From positions 1 through 40,531 of the forward strand of contig CAYSAG010000007.1 in the NCBI GenBank assembly GCA_964428935.1: a stretch of DNA of 40,531 nucleotides, written 5' to 3'. This document shows, piece after piece, positions 1-7,857 of this stretch; within the stretch, counting starts at the first letter, position 1; every line of letters begins with the position of its first letter. The position numbers and the translations under genes are program-made. This DNA comes from JAADHY01 sp964428935. GTDB lineage: Bacteria; Planctomycetota; Planctomycetia; Planctomycetales; Planctomycetaceae. The notes below the pieces were generated by a model. The model was not told where the DNA came from, made no database searches, and worked only from the letters and a program-made list of their open reading frames with translations.

Positions 1-1030
1 TTCCCAAGACGGCCACCAGAAGCGAGTCGTACCGGACGGCGACCACGCCGGCTGTCACGGTGACGGCGGCCATGAACGCAAAGCCCTCGACCGGCTCAAC
101 CAAATGGTAAAAGTTGACCGCAGCGAACACGGCAAAGTAAAGGGTCGCAATGCCGGCTCCCATGAGCCCTTGTCCGAGCAGCCGGTAGGCTGTGGACAAA
201 AGCCGCGTGCCGGCGACCAGCATGCCCGCGCCGGCCAACAGTGACAGCACCACCCGTCCGCTGGGACCAATCAGACCGTGCTCGCTGGCGTACTTCAGGA
301 AAAAGCCCACTCCGACCAACAGAATCAACACACCGACGCGCAGCAGCCACGTGGTGGCCACAGCGTACTCCATGGACACACCCGCTGGCCGGTGTTCCTC
401 GCCAACGACAATCCAATTCCAAATTTGCGCCAGAATGTCCTTGGCTGCCGTCTCGAACCGAGTGGGGGTCCGTTTCGGTTGCGGCGCAGCGGGTGAGGGT
501 TGTGCAGACGGTCCGGGCGGACGACCGCCACCGCCGGCAGCAGCGCCGGCACCGCTCTGGCCGACGCCGCCGACTCCCGCACCGACCGGCGGAACGGCCG
601 ACGAGGCGGCAGCGGCGACGGCGGGCGGCACCGGCTTGCGCGGCCGCGAGGGCTTCTCGGAAACAGGCCGCTTTGTCCTTTCCTGCTCGGCGCCACCCCA
701 ACCGCCCGTCCGACCGACCGGCTCTTCGCTCGGCTGCGGCTCGACCGGTGGCGGCGAGACTGGAGCCGGTCTCGCTTCCGTGGCGGCCCCGGCCGACTCG
801 GTCGCTCCGGTCGGCTGGCCCGGCGACACTTTCGCCTCCAGCGACCGCAACAGCTCCGTGTGGCAAGCTAGCATTCGGACGACGCTGTCGAGCCGAGCCG
901 ACAGTTGCCGGTAGTGCCGTCGTTGTCGGGCCAAGAGAACGAACGGCACGACGACCGCTCCCACGAACGCCACCACGGCCAACAAAAAGACCATTCCGGC
1001 AACGAGGAACTCGACGAGGTCTGACAACAT
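1..1030 (-). CDS. DUF2339 family membrane protein, C-terminus beyond window
   Basis: The open frame starts with ATG at 1030 and runs off the left edge without a stop, so about 343 N-terminal residues are visible. A hydrophobic N-terminal segment (about residues 8-33) is followed by a short helical stretch (ARQRRHYRQLSARLDSVVRM) and a long Pro/Ala/Gly-rich linker (about 65-165). Near residue 170 the sequence becomes IWNWIVVGEEHRP and continues as closely spaced transmembrane helices with small-residue turns. This order (N-terminal anchor, low-complexity linker, many-helix region) is typical of DUF2339 proteins, which are large polytopic inner-membrane proteins of unknown function. A GGGAG motif 9 bases upstream supports the start. 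The next gene upstream on the same strand is the membrane kinase, 377 bases away. Family assignment is by resemblance and is fairly firm; the role is unknown. Confidence 0.72.
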   Translation of the reverse strand, partial: MLSDLVEFLVAGMVFLLAVVAFVGAVVVPFVLLARQRRHYRQLSARLDSVVRMLACHTELLRSLEAKVSPGQPTGATESAGAATEARPAPVSPPPVEPQPSEEPVGRTGGWGGAEQERTKRPVSEKPSRPRKPVPPAVAAAASSAVPPVGAGVGGVGQSGAGAAAGGGGRPPGPSAQPSPAAPQPKRTPTRFETAAKDILAQIWNWIVVGEEHRPAGVSMEYAVATTWLLRVGVLILLVGVGFFLKYASEHGLIGPSGRVVLSLLAGAGMLVAGTRLLSTAYRLLGQGLMGAGIATLYFAVFAAVNFYHLVEPVEGFAFMAAVTVTAGVVAVRYDSLLVAVLG

Positions 1031-1407
1031 GGCTCGACGCTCCCGGTTTTTCTCCGCTCGTGTCTGTTCGTGCCTGCCGGCCCACGCCCGCAGTTCGAGG
1101 AACAGCCCGCTCCGGTCCCGCGTAGACGGTCCGCGTGAACCAGCTCCGCGCCGCCGTCTGCTCGCCGGCACCGTGCTGGCCCGCTCCCGTCAGTCCAGAC
1201 GACACGGACCGAACCGGCGTCGAGTCGGCGTCGCTGGACTTTTCGGCGGTTTGGCCGGCCGGTTTCTGTCGGAGGTCGACACTGAGACTCAAGAGCCCGT
1301 TGTGTCGGAAGCGCTGCGCGAAAACCGGCCGCGCTGCCGCAGAACGCCGACGCTCAAGTGCCGGCCGTCCCGCCCGCCGCGACGCTCCTTCCGGCCCGCT
1401 TTCGTCG
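1031..1407. other. Intergenic stretch, no gene recognised
   Basis: This 377-base GC-rich stretch lies between the stop of the kinase gene and the start of the DUF2339 gene, both on the minus strand. Open frames that cross it have no recognisable protein features and look like antisense or out-of-frame readings. I see no clear terminator or RNA gene. Confidence 0.5.
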
Positions 1408-3165
1408 TCAACTTCCGTCCGTTCCCGCTCGCCAGTAGCGAAGGCCGAACACCGTCAAAGCGGCGGCCCACAGCAGGCCGAAAACCAGCGGAGCCGTTGT
1501 CTTCAGCGCGGCCAAAACGGGAGCGGCCAGCAGAAACGCCAGTCCCACTGCGTAGCCGCCTCCCCACACGTGAGCTCCCATGACCAAAAAGCCCAGCCCG
1601 CTCAAGACGCTGGCCACCGAGTAGTGAGCACATGTGGGTACACCCAAAATTTTCAGGGTCACCACGGCGGAGGCCAAAGCCAACAAGTAGCCCAGCCAGA
1701 CGACCCAAACGAGTCGCTCGGCCGAGCTGCGCGGCAGAAGGGAGTGGGGACGGAACCAACGCAGAAGGGCCAAGAGGGCGACGTACATGAGCAGCCGTGG
1801 CAACCAGTACTCGAGCGGAGTGGCTCCGTCCCGTTCCAGCCAGAACAGGACCAAGTGGGTCGCAAGAATGACGGCGCCAAAGCAGACCAGTGCCAGCCCC
1901 CAACCGCGAAATTGCTCTTCGTAGCGACTGCGAGCCAGCGTTTGTTGAATTCGAGCCAGCACGTTCAAGCTGGAAGCTTCGACCGGCTCGCCGTCGAGAA
2001 ACCGTTGCAAGTCTTGTTGAAGCTCTCGGGCGGAGCCGTACCGCTGGGACGGGTCTTTGTGCAGGCACTTCAGGCAAATGGCTTCCAGCTGTCGCGGAAC
2101 GGACCGGTTCAGCGAGCGAGGCGGAATGGGTTGGCAGTCCACTACCTTTTGCAGAACCTCCAGCGGCGTTTCGCCTAAGAAAGGCGGTCGACCGGTCAGC
2201 ATGTGGTACAGAATGGCTCCCAAGGAGTACACGTCGCTGGCGGGCCCCACTCGGTCCGTCTGCCCGGACGCCTGCTCGGGTGACATGTAGGCCGGTGTTC
2301 CGAGCACCTCGCCGGTTCCCGTCAGTTGACGGCCGCTGGTCAGTTGTTTGGCCAGACCGAAGTCGGCCACGCGAGGCTGGACGTCCAGCAGCGAGACGTC
2401 GCTTGTGCCGGCACCGCCGCTCGGCTGGTTGGACGGCGCACTGGCTTGGCTGTCGGCAGCGTTGCTGGTCCGACGTGCCAGCAGAATGTTGCTCGGCTTC
2501 AGGTCGCGGTGAATGACGCCGTGCTCGTGAGCGTACTGGACGGCGTCGCAGGTTCGACAGAGCAGCACGGCGGCTTCGCGGGGACGGACCGGCCCGCGCC
2601 GCAGTCGGTCGGCCAACGTTTCGCCCTCGACGTACCCCATGCTGAAGTACGGCAGTCCGTCGACTTGGCCGACGTCGAAAACGGGAACAATGCCTGGGTG
2701 GTCCAGACGAGCCGCCGCTTCGGCTTCCCGTTGAAACCGGGCCAGTTCTTTCTGGTCGGCCAGCTCGCGCGAGAGCATCATTTTCAGAGCGACGACGCGG
2801 TTCAAACTGAGCTGCCTGGCTTTGTAGACCACGCCCATGCCCCCGCGGCTGATTTCTTCCAGCAGCTCGTAGTCGCCGAACCGTCGAGGCCACGACGGGC
2901 GGACAGGGCCGCGTCCGGAAGGCTCGTTCGGCTGGCCAGGCGGCGAGCCGGCCGCTGCGTCGGCCAGTTGACGCAGTCGGTCGTGCTCGGCAAAGAAGGC
3001 TCGCAGTTGGTCGGCCAGGTCGGAGTGTTGTCGAAGAAGAGCCTCGCGGTCGACCGGGCGTCCGGCCGCTTCGGCGTCGAGCACCTCGGCAATCAGCCGG
3101 TTCAGTCGCTCACACCCGGTGAGCGGTTCCGTGGAAGGCGGCTTTCTCGCCTGCGGGCCGTTCAT
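1408..3165 (-). CDS. Membrane-anchored Ser/Thr protein kinase (Hanks type)
   Basis: The 585-residue protein begins at ATG 3165 (GGGAG about 10 bases upstream); an in-frame upstream extension to 3246 is possible but lacks support. Residues about 1-95 form a helical N-terminal region. A complete protein kinase domain follows: glycine loop ISRGGMGVVYKA, lysine in VALKMM, catalytic loop HRDLKPSNILL, metal-binding DFGLAKQL, and activation segment GTPAYMSPEQA. An insert rich in Ser/Ala/Gly lies between catalytic loop and DFG. All key catalytic residues are present, so it should be active. After the kinase domain the C-terminal 170 residues hold about six hydrophobic helices, so the catalytic part is cytoplasmic on a polytopic membrane tail rather than the single-helix receptor layout. 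Planctomycetes encode many such kinases; the substrate cannot be deduced. Confidence 0.93.
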   Translation of the reverse strand: MNGPQARKPPSTEPLTGCERLNRLIAEVLDAEAAGRPVDREALLRQHSDLADQLRAFFAEHDRLRQLADAAAGSPPGQPNEPSGRGPVRPSWPRRFGDYELLEEISRGGMGVVYKARQLSLNRVVALKMMLSRELADQKELARFQREAEAAARLDHPGIVPVFDVGQVDGLPYFSMGYVEGETLADRLRRGPVRPREAAVLLCRTCDAVQYAHEHGVIHRDLKPSNILLARRTSNAADSQASAPSNQPSGGAGTSDVSLLDVQPRVADFGLAKQLTSGRQLTGTGEVLGTPAYMSPEQASGQTDRVGPASDVYSLGAILYHMLTGRPPFLGETPLEVLQKVVDCQPIPPRSLNRSVPRQLEAICLKCLHKDPSQRYGSARELQQDLQRFLDGEPVEASSLNVLARIQQTLARSRYEEQFRGWGLALVCFGAVILATHLVLFWLERDGATPLEYWLPRLLMYVALLALLRWFRPHSLLPRSSAERLVWVVWLGYLLALASAVVTLKILGVPTCAHYSVASVLSGLGFLVMGAHVWGGGYAVGLAFLLAAPVLAALKTTAPLVFGLLWAAALTVFGLRYWRAGTDGS

Positions 3166-3313
3166 TCGGAAAGCTCCCACCGGTGGAGGCCTGGAAACGG
3201 GCCCGTTCTTGCCGACGCGTCTCAGCGGGTCTCCGCGTCGAGGCACAAGGACGCCGCGACAGACTGCTTGCCGGCGACGAAAAAAAGAACACCGACTTCC
3301 GCCGCCGGACGCC

Positions 3314-4333
3314 TCAACTCCCCAGTCCGGCCAGACGAAAAATCAACCGCTCCAACACCAGCCGTTCGGGCAAACGGCTTTCGCCCTTCAGGTCGGCTTC
3401 CGCCTCCTCCAGCCACTCCAGCAGCCGTTCGACCCGCGTTCGTCCGAGCCGCCGCAGGTGCCTTTCGGCCTGTTGCAGCTCCCAGTCCCGAACGCCGGCG
3501 GCTCGCAAGGCGTCTTGAAGCGAGCCGCCCTGTCGGGCCAGCTCGGCTGCGCGCACGTACCGCCGACACCGGTAGCGGACCGCGCCCAAAATCTGCAGCG
3601 GGTGTCCGCCGGCCGTCAACAGTTTTTGCAGGTCCGTCAAAGCTTGGTCCAGACGGCCGTCTCCCGCCGCGTCCAGCAGGTGCCAGACCGTCTCGACCTT
3701 CCAGCCCCCGACCAGCTTCCGCACGGCCGCGGCGTCAATGGTTCCACGGTCCCCGACGTAAGCCGCCAGCTTGTCCAGCTCTTGCCGAAGCCGCCCCAAT
3801 TGGTTGCCGACCAGTTCAGTCAGCAGGTGTGCGGCGTCCTCAGACAGCCGTTTGCCGTAACGGCGAACGGTAATGGACTGCAGCCACGCCACCAGCCGTC
3901 GTCCCCGCAGCTCGGTGCACTCCACCAGCCCTTCCTTCTCCGAAACCAGCTTGTACAGCCGCGTCCGTTTGTCTGCAGAGGAAACGCACAGAATGAGGAC
4001 CGAGCTGCTGGCTGGGTCGCGGCAGTAAGCCTCCAGTTTGTCCCGGTACTTGCTGACGAACTTGTCGGCGTTGTCGACGCACACCACTTTCGTCGTCGCC
4101 CACATGGACCGCGTGCAGAGCTCGTCGAAGACGGCCGAGTAGGCGACCGGCTGGGACGAAGACGGCTCCTGGCCGGAAAGCTCCACCAGCGCCGTGGGGT
4201 CGTCGTCGCCGAGCACTTTTCGAGCGACGGCCTGGACGACGGCGTGCCCCAGCGCGTGGTCCTCGCCCACCAGCAACAACACGGGAGGAACGTCCAGACT
4301 GGGCAGTTTTTCGAGAAACGTCGTGGCGTGCAT
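3314..4333 (-). CDS. holA: DNA polymerase III, delta subunit
   Basis: The 339-residue protein matches the length and order of bacterial delta subunits: an N-terminal AAA+-like domain with PPVLLLVGEDHALGHAVVQA, the strand-helix region around TTKVVCVDNADKFV, a middle segment with LLTELVGNQLGRLRQELDKL (the conserved delta helical signature), and a C-terminal collar domain ending in LPERLVLERLIFRLAGL. Delta is the clamp-loader subunit that opens the beta sliding clamp during DNA replication. As expected for delta, there is no functional Walker A motif. The gene lies 148 bases downstream of the kinase start on the same strand, and diverges from the phosphohexomutase gene across a 263-base gap. Confidence 0.93.
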   Translation of the reverse strand: MHATTFLEKLPSLDVPPVLLLVGEDHALGHAVVQAVARKVLGDDDPTALVELSGQEPSSSQPVAYSAVFDELCTRSMWATTKVVCVDNADKFVSKYRDKLEAYCRDPASSSVLILCVSSADKRTRLYKLVSEKEGLVECTELRGRRLVAWLQSITVRRYGKRLSEDAAHLLTELVGNQLGRLRQELDKLAAYVGDRGTIDAAAVRKLVGGWKVETVWHLLDAAGDGRLDQALTDLQKLLTAGGHPLQILGAVRYRCRRYVRAAELARQGGSLQDALRAAGVRDWELQQAERHLRRLGRTRVERLLEWLEEAEADLKGESRLPERLVLERLIFRLAGLGS

Positions 4334-4596
4334 GCCTCACCGAATCCTTCTTGACCGTCGTGAAAGCCCTGGCGTACATTCTGACGCCCGCCGAGCCGGA
4401 CCGCTAGTGCTGTGTCACACCGGAAACTTGGAGTGCGTACCTCCGCCCGAGCCCCGCAATGCCGGAGCGACGCGAGCGACACAACCGCAACTTTGCGCCG
4501 TGACGAAGCGTTGGAGCAGTCGCTCGACCACGCGTCCGGCCCGCTCGTCCGGCCACACCGTCTCGCCGAGCCGTTTTGCTGGGAAACCCAACGGCC

Positions 4597-6246
4597 ATGT
4601 CGAAAAGCTACACTTGTCCCGGAGAAGAGTACCCAATTTCCCGTTCGGTCCACCTGGCTCGGTTGGCCGCGTTCTACCCGAAGTGCCGACAGTGTCCGCA
4701 CCGGGAAGACACGGGAGTGGTCTCGCCGCAGGTGCTGGAGCGTTGGCAGCACGACCAGCGGCGCACGCAGCGGCGCAGCCTTTGGTCCGACGAGGGCATT
4801 CGCGGCGTGTACTTGAACGAGCTGACGCGGCAGCGGGCGTCGGAGTACGTCGCGGCTTTGGCGGCGGAACTGTGGAGCCAAGCTCCGTTGATTGGTCGAG
4901 CGGCCGACCGTCCCAGTTCGCCCCGACCGCGGCGTCAAGGGCCCACGGTCGTCGTGGGACGCGACGAACGTCCCTCCTCGCCGGACATTTTTGTAGGCGT
5001 CGTGCAGACGCTGCGGCGAATGAGCTGCCAGGTGCTGGACGTCGGCTTGGTCTCGAAAGCGTGCTTCTGCTTTGCCGTGGACCACCTGCAGGCCGCGGCG
5101 GGCGTGTACGTCACCGGCGCCGGGTGGCCGTCCACGTGGACCGGTTGCGACTTTGTCGGCCCGGGCGGTCAACCGCTCGCTCGCGGCGACAGCCTGGACC
5201 GACTAGCCCACCGCTTGAAGCAGGGCTGCCACCGCCCGACCCGCTCGGCCGGCTCCTACCGACCCTTTCAAGCTCAACTGCCCTACGAAGCCGCTCTGTG
5301 GAAACACTTCCACGACGTCCGACCCGTCACGGTGGTCTGTTGCACGCCGTCGCGAACCGTGCAAGAGACGCTGGTCCGTCTGTTCGACAAAATTCCTTGC
5401 CGGTTGGTCTTGGTGGCGGCTCGAGCGACGTCCCCGGCTCGTCCGGCGCCGCGCCAAGACGTTGCGACAGCGAGCCGGGCGGTTGGCACCAGTGGCGCCA
5501 CCACGGCGGGCAGTTCGGCTGGCCCGACCAACGACGGACAACGTTTGGAACCGGCCGAGCGGCTGGCCGAGCTGGCACGGGCGCCGGAAGTCGAGCTGGC
5601 CGGCCGAGCCGTCCGGCAGGCCAAGGCCGAACTGGGGTTGGTCGTCGCGGAAGACGGAATGCAGTGCGTCGTGTTGGACGAACAGGGGCGTCCGGTTCCA
5701 CAGGCGAACTTGGTCCGGCTGCTGACTCAGGTGTTTCTGGCCGACGCGGGAGCCGCTCGCGTCGTGCTGCCCACCCAACAGGTCGCGACGCTGCGGCCCG
5801 AGGTCGAGTCGCTGGGCGGGGTCGCTGTGGACGGCGGCGAGACGGTCGAGTCGGTGTGGCGAGAGGCGGCGGGCCGGCAAGCCCACTTCGCCCTGGACCC
5901 GCTCGCTCGGTTCTGGTTGCGCGAAGCCGTTCCGTTCAGCGACGCCTTGCTGGTCCTGGGGCGGGTGCTCGACGCGCTCAGCGCCAGTCCCACGGCTCGG
6001 CTGTCGGAGCTGGCGGGTCTGGAGCCGGAGCCTCGCGACAACGCCTCCGGCACCGACGCCGGCCACGACGCAGCCGGCCGCAGCGAAAGCCGCTCCGACC
6101 CTCGGTCACCCCAACCGCCGAAACCGACGTCGACCGAGCCGACCTCCGACAACACTCGGCACAGCTTCACGCCGCCGACCCGACGGGCGCCGGACGACGT
6201 CTTCCTCGCGCGGGCTACTCCGGCAGCTCCTCTTCCTCGTCAATGA
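4597..6246 (+). CDS. Phosphohexomutase-family protein with degenerate active site
   Basis: Start is taken at ATG 4597 (MSKSYTCPGEEYPISRSVHL); an upstream in-frame start at 4576 is weaker. The 549-residue protein has the alpha-D-phosphohexomutase fold signature VVVGRDERPSSPDIFV (about 118-133). The phosphoserine loop, normally TASHNP, reads VTGAGWPSTWTG (about 172-183), so the catalytic serine is missing. The Mg-binding loop, normally DGDxDR, appears as VVAEDGMQCVV and also lacks its aspartates. The N-terminus carries Cys7, Cys30 and Cys33 in FYPKCRQCPHR, a possible metal or disulfide site. The last 70 residues are a Pro/Ser/Thr-rich tail. Known planctomycete relatives are usually annotated phosphomannomutase/phosphoglucomutase, but catalysis is doubtful here. 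The 3' end overlaps the convergent aquaporin gene by 32 bases. Confidence 0.8.
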   Translation: MSKSYTCPGEEYPISRSVHLARLAAFYPKCRQCPHREDTGVVSPQVLERWQHDQRRTQRRSLWSDEGIRGVYLNELTRQRASEYVAALAAELWSQAPLIGRAADRPSSPRPRRQGPTVVVGRDERPSSPDIFVGVVQTLRRMSCQVLDVGLVSKACFCFAVDHLQAAAGVYVTGAGWPSTWTGCDFVGPGGQPLARGDSLDRLAHRLKQGCHRPTRSAGSYRPFQAQLPYEAALWKHFHDVRPVTVVCCTPSRTVQETLVRLFDKIPCRLVLVAARATSPARPAPRQDVATASRAVGTSGATTAGSSAGPTNDGQRLEPAERLAELARAPEVELAGRAVRQAKAELGLVVAEDGMQCVVLDEQGRPVPQANLVRLLTQVFLADAGAARVVLPTQQVATLRPEVESLGGVAVDGGETVESVWREAAGRQAHFALDPLARFWLREAVPFSDALLVLGRVLDALSASPTARLSELAGLEPEPRDNASGTDAGHDAAGRSESRSDPRSPQPPKPTSTEPTSDNTRHSFTPPTRRAPDDVFLARATPAAPLPRQ

Positions 6247-6949
6247 CCTCAATGTCCTGCTCGAGCATGAGGAACCGGTAGAGCAATCCAACGACCAGTC
6301 CGGCCAGCACGGGCGCCAGCCAGTAAGACCAGTGCAGTTTCCACTGCATGAGCAGCAAAGCAGGGCCGAACCAGCGAGCGGGGTTCATGACGGCTCCGGA
6401 AACCCGCTCACCCACCAACACCCCAAGAGCCACCGCCAGCCCGAGGCCCCAGGCGCCGATTTTGAGCCGCTGTCCGCGCTGGTCGACGACCGTCGAGAAG
6501 TAGGCTGTCACCACGAAGAAGGTCAGCACGAACTCGAACAGAAAAATGAGCTTGGCCGAATTCCACTGGGGCAGAGCGTCGAAGGTGCAAGGGGCCGGCA
6601 AGGCAAGCATGCGAGTCCGAATGGCTTCTTCAGGAAACGCGGCGTTACAAAGCAACGCGGCCAACGCCGCTCCCACCAACTGACAGAAAATGCTCATTAA
6701 AGCTCGCGTCAGCTTCGTCCCTTTGGCGACAAACAGCCCAACCGTAATGGCCGGGTTGAACTGCACTCTGGACACGCCGGCAAAGAAACAGACTGCCGCG
6801 GCCCAAGCGAGGCCGTAGGTCAGGGCCAAGCCAAGAAGCCCCAGTTCGCTCTTAATCGGTGACGCGCTCGACAACACGGCGGCCATCGAAAAGAAGCAAA
6901 TCCAAAAGGTGCCCAGGACCTCCGAAAGCATCGACCGGAACACGTTCAT
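6215..6949 (-). CDS. Aquaporin / glycerol facilitator (MIP family)
   Basis: This 244-residue protein has the six-helix, two-half-helix layout of the major intrinsic protein family. The two signature loops are FNPAITVG and VMNPARWFGPAL; together they form the narrow pore for water or small neutral solutes across the cytoplasmic membrane. The residue after the second NPA is Arg, as in functional aquaporins. The spacing between the motifs fits a water channel or aquaglyceroporin, which sequence reading alone cannot separate. The C-terminus is a short acidic tail (about EQDIEVIDEEEELPE). A GGGGAAG motif precedes the ATG. The gene ends inside the tail of the convergent phosphohexomutase gene. Confidence 0.93.
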   Translation of the reverse strand: MNVFRSMLSEVLGTFWICFFSMAAVLSSASPIKSELGLLGLALTYGLAWAAAVCFFAGVSRVQFNPAITVGLFVAKGTKLTRALMSIFCQLVGAALAALLCNAAFPEEAIRTRMLALPAPCTFDALPQWNSAKLIFLFEFVLTFFVVTAYFSTVVDQRGQRLKIGAWGLGLAVALGVLVGERVSGAVMNPARWFGPALLLMQWKLHWSYWLAPVLAGLVVGLLYRFLMLEQDIEVIDEEEELPE

Positions 6950-7857
6950 GACGCTTCCCCCCAGTGGTAGTCAGCTCAACAGTGCCCGCTCAAACGGTCC
7001 CCAGTAGAGACAAGCGGCCGCACCCATTCGCTGCCAACGAGACTCTTGCTTCTCGTGCTCGACACACGCCCCGTAGCCTTCAGCTGGCTGCAAAGGCACA
7101 CCCGTCTCGCTTCCTTGCGAAGAGACGCCAGAGCCTCCGCGTCGTTCGAACTGGACGGCCCGCCGGCCACTCCCAGCTGCCGTGTTTGCAGTCGTTCCGA
7201 CGAGCCGCAAGCGTCACAGAGCCGACACAGCCCCACACACAGGTCGGCGAAGGGACATCCAGGGAGCAGAAAGGCCGTACTCTGCATTGACCGCTACCGG
7301 ACCGACGGCAAACGTGAACCAACCAGACCAGCTCCCGTCGACCTCGGCCCCCGGGAAGCCCCGACGAAACTCAAGAGAAACTCCAGACTGCTTCTGTCAC
7401 AACTGGTTAAGCTACCCCCCGAGGCGGCGAGTGTCAATTACCGGCCGGCGTCGCGAGCCGACGGCGCTGTCCGCCGTCTGGTTGTGACGCGCCAGGTGCC
7501 GGGTACAATGGGTGACGTGGCTTCGGTCGCCGGGCTCAGCAGCACCCCCGCCAAGCCCAAAGCCGTGGCCTACACCTTAGGACACCGAGACCGCGTCTGC
7601 TCACGAGAAGACGCGACTTTGCACTGGGAGGGCGAAGCTTTCCAACAGCCAAGGCTTGAAGGAACCGGCCGCCCGCTTCCCTCTGTTACACTCCCACCCG
7701 CGCGAGCACTCGCCGAGTTCCAACGCGCACGTTCGACTCGTGGACGCGTTTTCTAGTCGGACGCGCCGTTCCACGGCGGGTCCATTTGGCAGCACAACTG
7801 GACCACGGCGGGCGGTGCCGAGAGAGAAGGTCATTCCAACAGCGGAGGAGGAAAGAC
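6950..7857. other. Long intergenic region upstream of the PQQ-propeller gene
   Basis: About 900 bases separate the aquaporin start from the PQQ-propeller start, so the two genes diverge from here. No frame shows protein-like composition or a recognisable domain, and I found no tRNA or other RNA signature. A candidate sigma70-type promoter is listed separately. Long gaps between genes are usual in planctomycetes. Confidence 0.5.
7482..7509 (+). promoter_or_regulatory. Candidate sigma70-like promoter
   Basis: TTGTGA at 7482-7487 and TACAAT at 7504-7509 are separated by 16 bases. The -10 box matches 5 of 6 consensus positions. It would give a leader of about 340 bases ahead of the PQQ-propeller gene, so its link to that gene is only a guess. 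Confidence 0.3.

Noticed and set aside
96..1292. Long minus-strand open frame overlapping the DUF2339 gene
   Set aside because: Arg/Gly/Ser-rich composition with no domain; the other frame of the same strand encodes a clear membrane protein.
4194..6281. 695-codon plus-strand open frame across holA and the phosphohexomutase gene
   Set aside because: It is an out-of-frame reading over two real genes and has repeat-like Arg/Gly composition. High GC makes long false frames common.
6950..7857. Searched for tRNA or other RNA gene in the long gap
   Set aside because: No T-loop, acceptor stem or known RNA signature could be supported.
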